Below are positions 22,218 through 29,693 of a stretch of 29,693 nucleotides of DNA, one piece after another. The position numbers were made by a program, and so were the translations under genes. The stretch comes from JAOUEA01 sp035550775 (GTDB taxonomy: Bacteria; Actinomycetota; UBA4738; HRBIN12). The first letter of the stretch is position 1, and each line of letters begins with the position of its first letter. The notes under the pieces are model-generated. The model worked only from the letters and a program-made list of their open reading frames with translations, searched no databases and had not been told where the DNA came from. The DNA is taken from NCBI GenBank assembly GCA_035550775.1, contig DASZOO010000152.1, positions 1 to 29,693 of the forward strand, given 5' to 3'.

Positions 22218-23267
22218 TCACCAGGCGGACAGCTCCTCGACGGCACGCTCGATGTCGGCGACCTGGGGCAGGAACGCGTCCTCGAGCGTGGGGGAGAACG
22301 GCACGGGCATGTTCTGGGGGGCGAGTCGTCTCACCGGGGCGTCGAGGTGTTCGAACGCCTTCTCGGCGATCGTGGCGCCGACCTCGGCTCCGATGCCCAC
22401 GAACCGGTAGCTCTCGGTCACGACGAGCGCCCTGGACGTCTTCGCGATCGAGGCGAGCACGGTGTCCTCGTCGATCGGATGCACGGTGCGCAGGTCGACG
22501 ACCTCGGCCGAGATGCCCCGCTGCGAGAGGTTCTCTGCCGCCTCGAGCGATTTGTGCACCAGGGCCCCGTACGTGACGATCGAGACGTCGCTGCCTTCGC
22601 GCTTCACGTCGGCCGAACCGATCGGCACGACGAAGTCCGGATCGGTGGGCACCTGCTCCTTGATGCGCCGGTAGATCCACTTGTGCTCGAGGTACATCAC
22701 CGGGTTGTCGTCGCGCACGGCCGATTTCATCAGGCCCTTCGCGTCGGCCGGGAACGCCGGCGCCACGATCTTGATGCCTCCGCCGTAGGCGAACCACGGC
22801 TCGGGGTTCACCGAGTGGAACGACGACGCGCGCACGTACCCCCCGGAGGGACCGCGAAGCACGACGGGCAGCGGCACGCCCGAGCGATAGTGGTAGCGGC
22901 CCAACACCGTGGCGATCGAGTCGAACCCCGAGGACATGAAGTCCGCGTACTGGAACTCCGCGATCGGGCGGAGCCCTTCCATGGCCGAGCCGACCGCCAT
23001 GCCCACGATCGTCTCCTCGGCGATGGGCGTGTCGATCACCCGGTTCGGCCCGAACCGGTCGAGGAAGCCCTCGGTGACCTTGAACGCGCCGCCGTACACG
23101 CCGATGTCTTCGCCGAGCATGTACACGCGCTCGTCGCGTTCCATCTCCTCCCAGAGCGCCTCGGCGACCGCGATCAGATACGTCGCCTGGCCGTCGTCGC
23201 CGCGCTTGCCGCGAGGCTCCGCCCCGTGACCCGCCGCGCCCGATTCGACCGGTGCCGTCGTCGCCAT
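22218..23267 (-). CDS. 2-oxoacid dehydrogenase E1 component, beta subunit (set 2)
   Basis: A 349-residue E1-beta partner of the preceding E1-alpha. It has VYMLGEDIGVYGGAFKVTEG with Glu53, RVIDTPIAEETIVGMAVGSA, FQYADFMSSGFDSI, and the C-terminal domain GISAEVVDLRTVHPIDEDTV. The first 27 residues are an Ala/Gly-rich, non-conserved extension. ATG 23267 has GGAGG seven bases upstream and overlaps the E1-alpha stop by one base (TGATG), so it is co-translated. It differs clearly in sequence from the set-1 beta subunit, so the two sets are not a recent duplication. Confidence 0.94.
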   Translation of the reverse strand: MATTAPVESGAAGHGAEPRGKRGDDGQATYLIAVAEALWEEMERDERVYMLGEDIGVYGGAFKVTEGFLDRFGPNRVIDTPIAEETIVGMAVGSAMEGLRPIAEFQYADFMSSGFDSIATVLGRYHYRSGVPLPVVLRGPSGGYVRASSFHSVNPEPWFAYGGGIKIVAPAFPADAKGLMKSAVRDDNPVMYLEHKWIYRRIKEQVPTDPDFVVPIGSADVKREGSDVSIVTYGALVHKSLEAAENLSQRGISAEVVDLRTVHPIDEDTVLASIAKTSRALVVTESYRFVGIGAEVGATIAEKAFEHLDAPVRRLAPQNMPVPFSPTLEDAFLPQVADIERAVEELSAW

Positions 23268-24334
23268 CAGCCCGCCTCCGTGCCGCCACCGCGTCCGGGC
23301 TCGCTCGACCAATACCCGTCCTCGACCCACAGGCCCTTCGTCGCGTCGCCGGGCTCGGGGAAGGGGGAGGCCAGTGCGAACTCGTAGCCTTCCTCGAACT
23401 CCGCCTCGACCCGGTGCATCAGCGCCTCGAGGTCGTCCTTGGTGATCACGCCCTCGGTGAGCAGGTACTCCTCGAAGTTGCGCACCGGATCGTCGTTGGC
23501 CATATGCTGCTGGAGCATCTCCTCGGGCATGTACTTCGCGGGATCGTGGCCCGCGTGTCCACGCCACCGCAACGAGACCGATTCGATCAGCGTCGGCCCC
23601 TCGCCCGCGCGGGCTCGCTCGACCGCCGTGCGGGTCGCCTCGTACACGGCCAGGACGTCGCCCCCGCCGATCCGCACCCCGGGGATGCCGTAGGCGGCCG
23701 CCCGCTCGGCGATCGTCGGCACCGCGAACTCCAGCGCATTGGGCGTCGAGTACGCGAACTGGTTGTTGTTGACCACCCACACCACCGGGAGCCGATGCAC
23801 GGCCGACGTGTTGATCGCCTCGTGCCAGCGTCCGTTCGACGTCGCGCCGTCTCCGCAGATCGCGAGCGCGACGTCGTCGGTGCCTCGCAGCTTGTAGGCG
23901 AGCGCCGCTCCCACCGCCACCGGGTAGGCGATGGGAAGGTGCGACATGACCGTGAACGTCTTGTTCCCCTGCCAGTCGCCGATGTGGCTGTTCCCGTCCC
24001 GCCCGCGCGTGTATCCGTCGATGCGACCCCAGAACTGCGCCATCACGCGCTTGAGGTCGAGACCCTTCACGAGCTGCGCCGACAGGTCCCGGTGCGTGGG
24101 GAACAGCGAGTCGCCCGGGCGCAGCGCCCACGCCGTGCCGACGTGGGTGCCCTCCTGTCCGCGTCCGGAGTAGATCGCGCCGGGCAGGCGGCCCTGCCGG
24201 TACAGCGCCTCCATGCGCTCGTCGAAGTAGCGGCACAGCTTGAGCATGTGGAGCATCTCGACGAGCTCGTCGTCGGGGAGCGGCCGTCGTGCCCCGGTCG
24301 AGTCGGCGGGCGGTGCGCTGGCCTCGGTCGCCAC
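23267..24334 (-). CDS. 2-oxoacid dehydrogenase E1 component, alpha subunit (set 2)
   Basis: A 355-residue E1-alpha with the thiamine-diphosphate motif from GDG (161-163, CGDGATSNGRWHEAINT) to NN (189-190, VVWVVNNNQFAYST). The loop that is RYHGHSMSDP in pyruvate dehydrogenases reads RWRGHAGHDPAKYMPEEM here, closest in feel to acetoin-type or general 2-oxoacid E1 subunits; the substrate is not decided. GTG 24334 is preferred because AAGGAG lies nine bases upstream; the alternative GTG 24352 overlaps the lpdA stop as GTGA but lacks a Shine-Dalgarno and would add six residues. It is the second gene of lpdA-E1alpha-E1beta-E2-lipB. Confidence 0.93.
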   Translation of the reverse strand: MATEASAPPADSTGARRPLPDDELVEMLHMLKLCRYFDERMEALYRQGRLPGAIYSGRGQEGTHVGTAWALRPGDSLFPTHRDLSAQLVKGLDLKRVMAQFWGRIDGYTRGRDGNSHIGDWQGNKTFTVMSHLPIAYPVAVGAALAYKLRGTDDVALAICGDGATSNGRWHEAINTSAVHRLPVVWVVNNNQFAYSTPNALEFAVPTIAERAAAYGIPGVRIGGGDVLAVYEATRTAVERARAGEGPTLIESVSLRWRGHAGHDPAKYMPEEMLQQHMANDDPVRNFEEYLLTEGVITKDDLEALMHRVEAEFEEGYEFALASPFPEPGDATKGLWVEDGYWSSEPGRGGGTEAG

Positions 24335-24348
24335 TGGGATGGGCTCCT

Positions 24349-25731
24349 TCACGGGGTGTGCAAGGGCTTGCCGGCGAGCGCCAGGTGCGCCTCGCCGATG
24401 CCTTCGGACAGGGAGGGGTGGGGGTGCATCATCGCCGCCACCTCGGCCGGCATCGCCTCCCAGTTCACGATCAGCATGCCTTCGGCGATCAGGTCGGTGA
24501 CGTGAGGGCCGATCATGTGCACGCCCCGAACGGGCCCGTCCTCTTCGGCGACGAGCTTCACGAAGCCACCCTCGCCGAGCATGTTCGCCTTGCCGATCGC
24601 GCGGAAGTCGACCGAATCGACCGTGACCTCGAACCCGGCTTCCCGTGCCTGCACCTCGGTCAGTCCCACGCTCGCGATCTCCGGCGTGCAGTAGGTGACC
24701 TTCGGGATGTTGACGTAGTCGATCTGCGGCACGTCGATGCCGGCGATACGCTCGGCGACCGCATATCCCTCGGTGAACGCCACGTGGGCGAGCTGGAGCG
24801 GGGTGGCGGCGACGTCGCCGATCGCCCAGACATGGTCCACGTTGGTGTGCAGACGGTCGTCGACGTTCACGAAGCCCTTCTCGTGCAGCGAGACGCCGGC
24901 CTCGGCGAGCCCCAGCCCATCGGTCACGGGCCCTCGACCGGTGGCGACGAGACAGACGTCGGCGGCGACCGTCATCTCGCCCTTGCCCGCGTCGTAGCGG
25001 ACCTCGACCAGCTCGCCGCCGTCGGCGACGCTCGCCACCGTGGCGCCGGCAGCCGTGGTGATGCCGCGCTTGCGATAGGCCCGCGCGATCTCCTTCGAGA
25101 CGTCCTCGTCCTCGAGCGGCGCCAAGCGTGGGAGCGCCTCGAGCAGGGTGACCTCGGCGCCGAACGATCGGTAGAGCGAGGCGAACTCGAGCCCGACCGC
25201 GCCGGCGCCGATCACGACCGCCGAGTCGGGGATGCGGTCGTACCAGAGAGCCTGGTCGCTCGTGATGACGCGATCCGTGAGCTCGACCCCCGGCAGCATC
25301 TTCGGTGCGGAGCCGGTGGCGACCACGATCTCGCGCGCCTGCACCCGCTCTCCGTCGACATCGAGGGCCGACGATCCGGGAACCAGCCTCGCCGACCCTT
25401 GCACGACGTCGATCTTGCGGGCCGCCACCAGGCCGGTGACTCCCTTCACGAGCTTGTCGACGACGGCGTCCTCGAACGACTTCACCGCCGACCAATCGGG
25501 TTCCCCCGACGCCTTGATGCCCCACTCGTCGGAGCGGTTGACGGCGTCCATCACGGCCGCCGATTGCAGCAACGCCTTGGTCGGGATGCACCCCCGGAGC
25601 AGGCACGTGCCGCCGAGGCGATCGTCTCGCTCGATCAGGGCGACGCGGAGTCCCAGCTGGGCGGCGCGCAGCGCGGCGGAGTACCCCGCCGTCCCCCCGC
25701 CGATCACCGCTACGTCGTGCGCATCACCCAT
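24349..25731 (-). CDS. lpdA: Dihydrolipoyl dehydrogenase (E3)
   Basis: A 460-residue FAD-dependent disulfide reductase that reoxidises dihydrolipoyl groups on E2 (and on GcvH) with NAD+. It has the FAD motif VAVIGGGTAGYSAALRAAQLG (8-28), redox cysteines Cys43 and Cys48 in GGTCLLRGCIPTK, the NAD motif VVIGAGAVGLEFASLYRSFG, the second FAD motif VWAIGDVAATPLQLAHVAFTEG, and the active-site His438-Glu443 in HPHPSLSE. ATG 25731 is chosen because the fold starts there and a TAGACT -10 box lies ten bases upstream; no Shine-Dalgarno is seen. It is the first gene of the dehydrogenase operon and divergent from gcvT, another lipoate-pathway gene that also needs E3. Confidence 0.96.
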   Translation of the reverse strand: MGDAHDVAVIGGGTAGYSAALRAAQLGLRVALIERDDRLGGTCLLRGCIPTKALLQSAAVMDAVNRSDEWGIKASGEPDWSAVKSFEDAVVDKLVKGVTGLVAARKIDVVQGSARLVPGSSALDVDGERVQAREIVVATGSAPKMLPGVELTDRVITSDQALWYDRIPDSAVVIGAGAVGLEFASLYRSFGAEVTLLEALPRLAPLEDEDVSKEIARAYRKRGITTAAGATVASVADGGELVEVRYDAGKGEMTVAADVCLVATGRGPVTDGLGLAEAGVSLHEKGFVNVDDRLHTNVDHVWAIGDVAATPLQLAHVAFTEGYAVAERIAGIDVPQIDYVNIPKVTYCTPEIASVGLTEVQAREAGFEVTVDSVDFRAIGKANMLGEGGFVKLVAEEDGPVRGVHMIGPHVTDLIAEGMLIVNWEAMPAEVAAMMHPHPSLSEGIGEAHLALAGKPLHTP

Positions 25732-25741
25732 CCGACGAGCC

Positions 25742-25747
25742 AGTCTA
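25742..25747 (-). promoter_or_regulatory. -10 box for the lpdA-lipB operon
   Basis: On the minus strand TAGACT ends ten bases before ATG 25731, predicting a leader of about three bases. It is back to back with the gcvT promoter in a 49-base divergent gap. Confidence 0.5.
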
Positions 25748-25767
25748 CCGGCGTTCCTCGTAGCGGC

Positions 25768-25773
25768 TACGAT
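25768..25773 (+). promoter_or_regulatory. -10 box of a leaderless gcvT promoter
   Basis: TACGAT ends seven bases before GTG 25781. It overlaps the in-frame ATG at 25772, so it argues for the GTG as the real start. Confidence 0.4.
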
Positions 25774-25780
25774 GCCCCGC

Positions 25781-26890
25781 GTGGACGAGCCCGGCGCACT
25801 GAAGCACACGCCCCTCGAAGCGGAGCATCAGGCGCTCGGCGCGAAGCTCGGCCCCTTCGCCGGCTGGATGATGCCCATCGAATACGCCGGAGCCTTGAAG
25901 GAGCACGAGACGGTCCGGGAACGGGTCGGGCTGTTCGACCTCACCCATCTCGGGAAGGTGGACGTGAGCGGACCGGGCGCGCTCGGGTTGCTGCAGCGGG
26001 TCGTGACGAACGACGTCTCGAGAGCGTCGGTCGGGGAGGCACTGTACAACCTGGTCCTCAACGAAGGCGGTGGCGTGATCGAGGACCTGATCGTGTACCG
26101 GCTCGGTGACCAGCGGTACTTCGTCGTGCCGAACGCGGCGAACGCGCAACGCGTGCTGCAGATCCTCGAGGAGACGCCGAGCGAGGCGCGGGTGCACCTG
26201 ATGTACCACCAGGACTGGTGCTTCCTCGCCGTCCAGGGGCCGGAGTCGGGGCACGTGTTGCAGCCGCTGTTCCCCGAGGCCGGCGATCTCGCCTTCATGC
26301 AGTGCGTCGAGTCCGAGTTCAAACGCCGCCCCGTCATCCTCACTCGCTCCGGTTACACGGGTGAGATGGGGTTCGAGCTGTTCACGTTCCAGGACGTCGC
26401 GCGCGACCTCTGGTCGGCGCTGCTCGAGGCGATGGAGCCGTTCGGCGGCGCTCCCTGTGGACTGGCGGCCCGAGACGTGCTGCGGCTCGAGATGGGATAC
26501 CCGCTCTACGGCCAGGACCTGTTCGAGTCGGTCACCGCCCTGGAGGCCGGTCTGTCATGGGCGGTCTCCTTCGACAAGGGGGAGTTCAGGGGGCGGGCTT
26601 CCCTGCTGCGTCAGCGTGAGGAAGGCCTGCCGAGCCGACTGATCGGACTCCGGATGCGCGAACGCCGGCACATCCCCCGCGCGCACTACCCGGTGTTCAG
26701 GGGCGATCAGCTGATCGGGGAGGTCACGAGCGGCACGTTCTCACCGATGTTGCAGACGGGCATCGGGCTCGCCTACCTGTGGCCGGCGGACGCGGTCGCG
26801 ATCGGCGAGGAGGTCGAGGTGGACATCCGCGGACGTCGCGGCGTCGCCGACGTCGTCAAACCGCCGTTCGTGGACCGCAGCCCTCGCTGA
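25781..26890 (+). CDS. gcvT: Aminomethyltransferase, T protein of the glycine cleavage system
   Basis: A 369-residue GcvT, which releases ammonia and moves the methylene group from lipoyl-bound aminomethyl (on GcvH) to tetrahydrofolate. It follows the family from the start: TPLEAEHQALGAKLGPFAGWMMPIEY, then ERVGLFDLTHLGKVDVSGPG (usually FDVSHMG), GGGVIEDLIVYRL (usually IDDL), SGYTGEMGFELF and LAARDVLRLEMGYPLYGQDL. The changes at the SHMG and DD motifs are conservative but worth noting, because related folate-binding proteins (YgfZ, demethylases) diverge there; overall length and the C-terminal domain fit GcvT. The start is GTG 25781 (leaderless, -10 seven bases upstream); ATG 25772 would add three residues and has no ribosome-binding site. 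GcvH and GcvP are not in the window. Confidence 0.88.
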   Translation: MDEPGALKHTPLEAEHQALGAKLGPFAGWMMPIEYAGALKEHETVRERVGLFDLTHLGKVDVSGPGALGLLQRVVTNDVSRASVGEALYNLVLNEGGGVIEDLIVYRLGDQRYFVVPNAANAQRVLQILEETPSEARVHLMYHQDWCFLAVQGPESGHVLQPLFPEAGDLAFMQCVESEFKRRPVILTRSGYTGEMGFELFTFQDVARDLWSALLEAMEPFGGAPCGLAARDVLRLEMGYPLYGQDLFESVTALEAGLSWAVSFDKGEFRGRASLLRQREEGLPSRLIGLRMRERRHIPRAHYPVFRGDQLIGEVTSGTFSPMLQTGIGLAYLWPADAVAIGEEVEVDIRGRRGVADVVKPPFVDRSPR

Positions 26891-26901
26891 ACGCGTCAGC
26901 G
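26885..26901. terminator. Short hairpin over the convergent stops of gcvT and a lipoprotein gene
   Basis: CGCTGA (26885-26890) with TCAGCG (26896-26901) and a 5-nt loop; both stop codons lie in the arms. A further CC/GG pairing lies beyond a mismatch. It could act on both strands. Confidence 0.4.
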
Positions 26902-27600
26902 GAGGCCGCCGCTTCCCGCGGCCGCGTCGACGAGATCGCCAACGGACGACCCGCCGAACGAGGTGTGGCGGATCAAGCGGTCCAGCAGCGCGGCCGCGCG
27001 CTTGCCCTCGGACGTGACCGCGACGACCACGTACAGGCCGGAGGCGGGGATGCCGACCTCGTGCACGGGGCCGAACCCGGGGGCCGCCACGAAGTACGCC
27101 CACCGGGTCGCGACCCCGCGCACGCGGCACGTTCCCTCGCCGCGTGCGACATAGTCCCCGTGGCTCGTCCCGCCCGGCGTGAAGTCGGGGCGCCGGTCGA
27201 CGAACACCCGTTGGACCTCGGGCCGGCATCGGTTCGACTCCGTGAGGCTCGACAGCACCGGGCCGGTGGCAGCGAGGTAGTAGAAGTCCGACGGCATGCC
27301 CACCCGGGTCGCGTCGACCCAGGTCGCCGACATCCCGGGCACGCCGCCGTCCATGCGCTGCCACTTCCGGGGGTGAGGTGAGGCGAGGAATCCACCCCTC
27401 GTGCCGCTGTGGCCGGCCGGGTGTGCCTTCCATCCGTCCGGCACGATCGCGGAGACGGGGCCGGCGGTCACCTGCATGAACGGCGTCGGCGAGGACAGGA
27501 TCTCGATGCGATCGGGGGCTACGGGGGGGTCGACGGAGGAGGGTGCGGCGCACCCGGTGCCCATCAGGGCGAAGGCGATCCCCACGACGGCTCTTCGCAA
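26896..27600 (-). CDS. Putative exported lipoprotein of unknown function
   Basis: A 234-residue protein with a signal peptide MRRAVVGIAFALMGTGC and Cys17 as the possible lipidated residue; the lipobox has Gly at -3, which is not canonical. The mature part contains VTAGPVSAIVPDGWKAHP, a W-containing segment of the PsbP/LpqN-like flavour, and two further cysteines. I cannot assign a family. The start appears to be TTG 27600, since a GGGGG tract and a TATCCT -10 box are close upstream; GTG 27585 is the alternative but would shorten the basic n-region. It converges on gcvT. Confidence 0.75.
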   Translation of the reverse strand: MRRAVVGIAFALMGTGCAAPSSVDPPVAPDRIEILSSPTPFMQVTAGPVSAIVPDGWKAHPAGHSGTRGGFLASPHPRKWQRMDGGVPGMSATWVDATRVGMPSDFYYLAATGPVLSSLTESNRCRPEVQRVFVDRRPDFTPGGTSHGDYVARGEGTCRVRGVATRWAYFVAAPGFGPVHEVGIPASGLYVVVAVTSEGKRAAALLDRLIRHTSFGGSSVGDLVDAAAGSGGLR

Positions 27601-27615
27601 CGCGACCCCCGGGAG

Positions 27616-27621
27616 AGGATA
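27616..27621 (-). promoter_or_regulatory. -10 box for the lipoprotein gene
   Basis: On the minus strand TATCCT lies 15 bases before TTG 27600; 17 bases further upstream is TAGCGA, a weak -35. The same TATCCT hexamer precedes rnpB, the AI-2E-family gene, the copper unit and the response regulator. Confidence 0.45.
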
Positions 27622-27681
27622 GGCGACCCGGAGGCTGCTCGCTAGCCCCGCGGATCGCCGGAGGGCCAGGTGCGTGCGCGG

Positions 27682-28890
27682 TCAGGCGGCTCCGGCCGAC
27701 GAGCCCACCCGGCGGTCGAGCGGGGGGATGCAGAAGGCGGCCCGCGTTCCTCCTCCCGGGAGGGGGTCGGCCCACAGGGTTCCCCCGTGCTCGATCACGA
27801 GTTGGCGGGCGAGGTGCAGCCCGACGCCGACTCCCGATCGCTCCTTGCGGAGCACGCCCTCGCCCGTGGTGAAGGGCTCCTCGAACGAGCGCTTCGCGAC
27901 CGTGCGGTCGAGGCCCTCACCCCGATCGGTGACGCTCACCACGATGCCCTCCGACATCGCGCGCGCCGTCAACTCGACCGGGGCCCCGTCGGGTGAGTAC
28001 CGGCACGCGTTGTCGAGCAGTTCCGTGACGACCCCTTCCAGGCGCTGCTCGTCGGCCACCGTAGGCAAGGACGGGGCGATCGAGGCCTCGATGGTCACCG
28101 ACGGGTGTTGGTCCTGCGCCGCCGCGACCGCCCGATGCACCGCCTCGGCCAGGTCGACCTCGATGAGGGTCAGTTGGAAGGTGCCTCGTTCGAGCTCCGA
28201 CATGGTGATGATCTCGTCGACGATGCCCATGAGCTTGTCGAGCGACCCTTGCAGCTGGCCCAGGAATTCCTCACGCTCGTCCTCAGCGATCGACGGGTTC
28301 CTGAGCACGTATGCGATGCCCTTCGCCACGGTCACCGGTGTCCGGAGCTCGTGGGAGATGTTCGAGAGGAAGTCCGCCTTCGCGGCGGTGCCCGCCGACA
28401 CGCTGTGACGGATCTCGTCGAGCTCTGCGGCGAGGCGATCGACCTCGCTCGTCGCGTCCACGAGCGCACCCCCGAGCGCGCGCGCGATGCGGGGCGACAG
28501 AGCCACCGCGCCCGCCGAGACGGCTCGGATCGCGTCGAGCACCTCGCCGGGGGAGTCCTCGACGGCGACGACACCGCTCGCGCCCCTGGTCAGGCTCGCG
28601 GCGGCTCGAACGGTCTCCTCCGCATGGAGGCGCGCCACGATCAGGGAGTCGGGCGAGGAATCGTGCAGGCGCGTGAGCAGCTCCGTCCCCGTGAACCCTT
28701 CCATCGAGAGGCGGCAGACCACGATCTCGGGGCGCGAACGCGCGGCCGTCTCGAGCGCGCGCAGGGCGTCGGACGTGACCTCGACGACGAGATCCGGCTC
28801 ATCGATCGCCGCTGCGTCGAGTGCCGAGACCTCCGTCGCCGTGTCGCAGAGCAGCACGGAACGGACCATGTCTTGTTCGTATCGGCCCAC
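27682..28890 (-). CDS. Histidine kinase with an N-terminal degenerate receiver (pseudo-receiver) domain
   Basis: A 402-residue soluble kinase. Residues about 10-130 have a receiver-like fold pattern, but the phospho-acceptor position in IVVCRLSMEGFTGTELL is Arg60 instead of Asp, and the N-terminal acidic pair is missing (LLCDTATEV), so it cannot be phosphorylated in the usual way. A short coiled linker (145-168) leads to the dimerisation domain with His180 in SNISHELRTPVTV, then an intact ATPase domain: Asn294 (ELLDNACRYSP), DRGEG (322-326) and GVGVGLHLA (353-361). No transmembrane helix. It follows the response-regulator gene by 42 bases and is probably its partner. The start is GTG 28890 or ATG 28869; neither has a strong Shine-Dalgarno. 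Confidence 0.9.
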   Translation of the reverse strand: MGRYEQDMVRSVLLCDTATEVSALDAAAIDEPDLVVEVTSDALRALETAARSRPEIVVCRLSMEGFTGTELLTRLHDSSPDSLIVARLHAEETVRAAASLTRGASGVVAVEDSPGEVLDAIRAVSAGAVALSPRIARALGGALVDATSEVDRLAAELDEIRHSVSAGTAAKADFLSNISHELRTPVTVAKGIAYVLRNPSIAEDEREEFLGQLQGSLDKLMGIVDEIITMSELERGTFQLTLIEVDLAEAVHRAVAAAQDQHPSVTIEASIAPSLPTVADEQRLEGVVTELLDNACRYSPDGAPVELTARAMSEGIVVSVTDRGEGLDRTVAKRSFEEPFTTGEGVLRKERSGVGVGLHLARQLVIEHGGTLWADPLPGGGTRAAFCIPPLDRRVGSSAGAA

Positions 28891-28932
28891 GGGCGGACCG
28901 GTTGAGGTCGATGCCGGGCCCGGGTGCCGGGA

Positions 28933-29586
28933 TCAGTGCACGATGCCCGTACGGATCGCGATCGCGACCGCCTGTGCACGGTCGTTGGCGCCGAGCTTCT
29001 CGAAGATGCGCTCGAGGTGCGTCTTGACCGTATGGGGTGAGATGCCCAGCTCCGTCGCGACCTGCCGGGTCGTGGAGCCGTCGGCGACCTTCTGCAAGAT
29101 CTCGCGTTCTCGCTTCGACAGCGGGGCGGCCCTCGGGCCTTCTCCCTCGCCGAGCCGAACCTCTTCGATGAACGTCTTCGTCAGCTGGGGGTGGATCACG
29201 GCGTTGCCCTCGATCGCGTTGCGGGCCGCGTCGACGAGCGCATCGGGGGAAGCGTCCTTCAACAGGTAGCCGGAGACCCCCGCCTGGATCGCCTCGCTGA
29301 TCGCCCCCCGCGACTCGTCGATCGTGATCAGGATGACCTTCGTCGTGGGGGCCGCCTGCCGGATGCGCCTGGTCGCCTCGATACCGTCCATGCCGGGCAT
29401 GCGCACGTCCATGAAGACGACGTCGGGTGTGAGCTCGCGGGCCTGCTCGACGGCTTCCTCGCCGGTGGCGGCCTCTCCGACGACCACCACGACCTCCTCC
29501 GAGAGCTCCAGGGCGGTTCGGAGCCCCTCACGGGTCACGGGATGGTCGTCCACGATCAGAGCGCGGATCGGCGACTCGGGCGACAT
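28933..29586 (-). CDS. NarL/LuxR-type response regulator
   Basis: A 217-residue two-component regulator. The receiver domain (about 8-122) has Asp13/Asp14, phospho-acceptor Asp60 in VVFMDVRMPGMDG and Lys110 in YLLKDA. The DNA-binding LuxR helix-turn-helix (about 150-215) reads LSKREREILQKVADGSTTRQVATELGISPHTVKTHLERIF. It should activate or repress transcription as a dimer. ATG 29586 is chosen because the receiver starts there; AAGGAG is 12 bases upstream, a little far. It is the first gene of a pair with the kinase at 27682. NarL-type regulators usually pair with HisKA_3 kinases, whereas this neighbour has a classical HisKA box, a mismatch worth noting. Targets unknown. Confidence 0.93.
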   Translation of the reverse strand: MSPESPIRALIVDDHPVTREGLRTALELSEEVVVVVGEAATGEEAVEQARELTPDVVFMDVRMPGMDGIEATRRIRQAAPTTKVILITIDESRGAISEAIQAGVSGYLLKDASPDALVDAARNAIEGNAVIHPQLTKTFIEEVRLGEGEGPRAAPLSKREREILQKVADGSTTRQVATELGISPHTVKTHLERIFEKLGANDRAQAVAIAIRTGIVH

Positions 29587-29634
29587 CTGACGAACACGCT
29601 CCTTCGCATGTGGGGAAGTGAGGGTACGCTGTTC

Positions 29635-29640
29635 AGGATA
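29635..29640 (-). promoter_or_regulatory. -10 box for the response regulator-kinase pair
   Basis: On the minus strand TATCCT lies 48 bases before ATG 29586, leaving a leader of about 41 nt with AAGGAG near its end. No clear -35. Confidence 0.4.
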
Positions 29641-29665
29641 GGACGAGTCGAGCGAGGATGCGCGC

Positions 29666-29693
29666 ATGCACGAAGAGATCGCGGTTGACCCCG
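29666..29693 (+). CDS. Possible 5' end of a gene running off the window
   Basis: ATG 29666 is preceded by GAGGA at eight-base spacing and is open to the window edge (MHEEIAVDP). It is divergent from the response regulator. Only nine codons are visible, so this is a weak call. Confidence 0.3.

Overview
The window is a very GC-rich bacterial chromosome segment with dense genes, GTG and TTG starts, and almost no A/T at third codon positions. A group II truncated hemoglobin close to mycobacterial GlbO, a CsoR-type copper sensor, two-subunit 2-oxoacid dehydrogenases, a class A RNase P RNA and many start codons lying only 6-11 nt from a TANNNT -10 box together suggest an actinobacterium (Actinomycetota), probably from a poorly cultured lineage. 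The placement is inference. I see no phage, insertion sequence, CRISPR, tRNA or defence genes; this is core chromosome with some lineage-specific envelope genes.

Layout. 1-2.6 kb: the end of an unknown gene, a small secreted cysteine protein, a membrane-anchored coiled-coil protein, and a Gly/Pro-rich membrane protein behind a structured leader. 2.6-5.7 kb: glbO, facing a leftward unit of SDR oxidoreductase, SURF1 and a lone DppB/OppB-type permease. 5.8-8.1 kb: an orphan Flp pilin, a coiled-coil C4 zinc-ribbon protein translationally coupled to an RNase HI, and a lipoprotein. 8.1-10.9 kb: RNase P RNA, lipA and an AI-2E-family transporter. 10.9-13.6 kb: a large PAS/GAF histidine kinase. 13.7-15.7 kb: an E1-beta/E1-alpha pair. 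15.8-20.1 kb: a copper unit (operator, YHS mini-protein, csoR, copA) followed closely by a thioredoxin/TPR protein and a methyltransferase. 20.1-25.7 kb: a leftward 2-oxoacid dehydrogenase operon lpdA-E1alpha-E1beta-E2-lipB. 25.8-29.6 kb: gcvT, a lipoprotein, and a response regulator/histidine kinase pair in which the kinase carries a degenerate receiver domain.

How it fits together. Lipoate use is the main theme: LipB and LipA make the lipoyl group carried by E2, E3 (LpdA) reoxidises it, and GcvT belongs to the lipoate-dependent glycine cleavage system, although its H and P proteins are not here. Two E1 pairs but only one E2 and one E3 are present, so the two E1s may share a core. The second theme is redox, copper and oxidase chemistry (GlbO, SURF1, YHS-CsoR-CopA, thioredoxin-like protein).

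Nothing here is clearly a new multi-gene system. The best leads are recurrent leaderless promoter geometry, a near-perfect CsoR operator over the promoter of a YHS mini-protein, a pseudo-receiver fused to a histidine kinase, a structured leader before a Gly/Pro-rich membrane protein, and an unexplained minus-strand reading frame in the largest gap.
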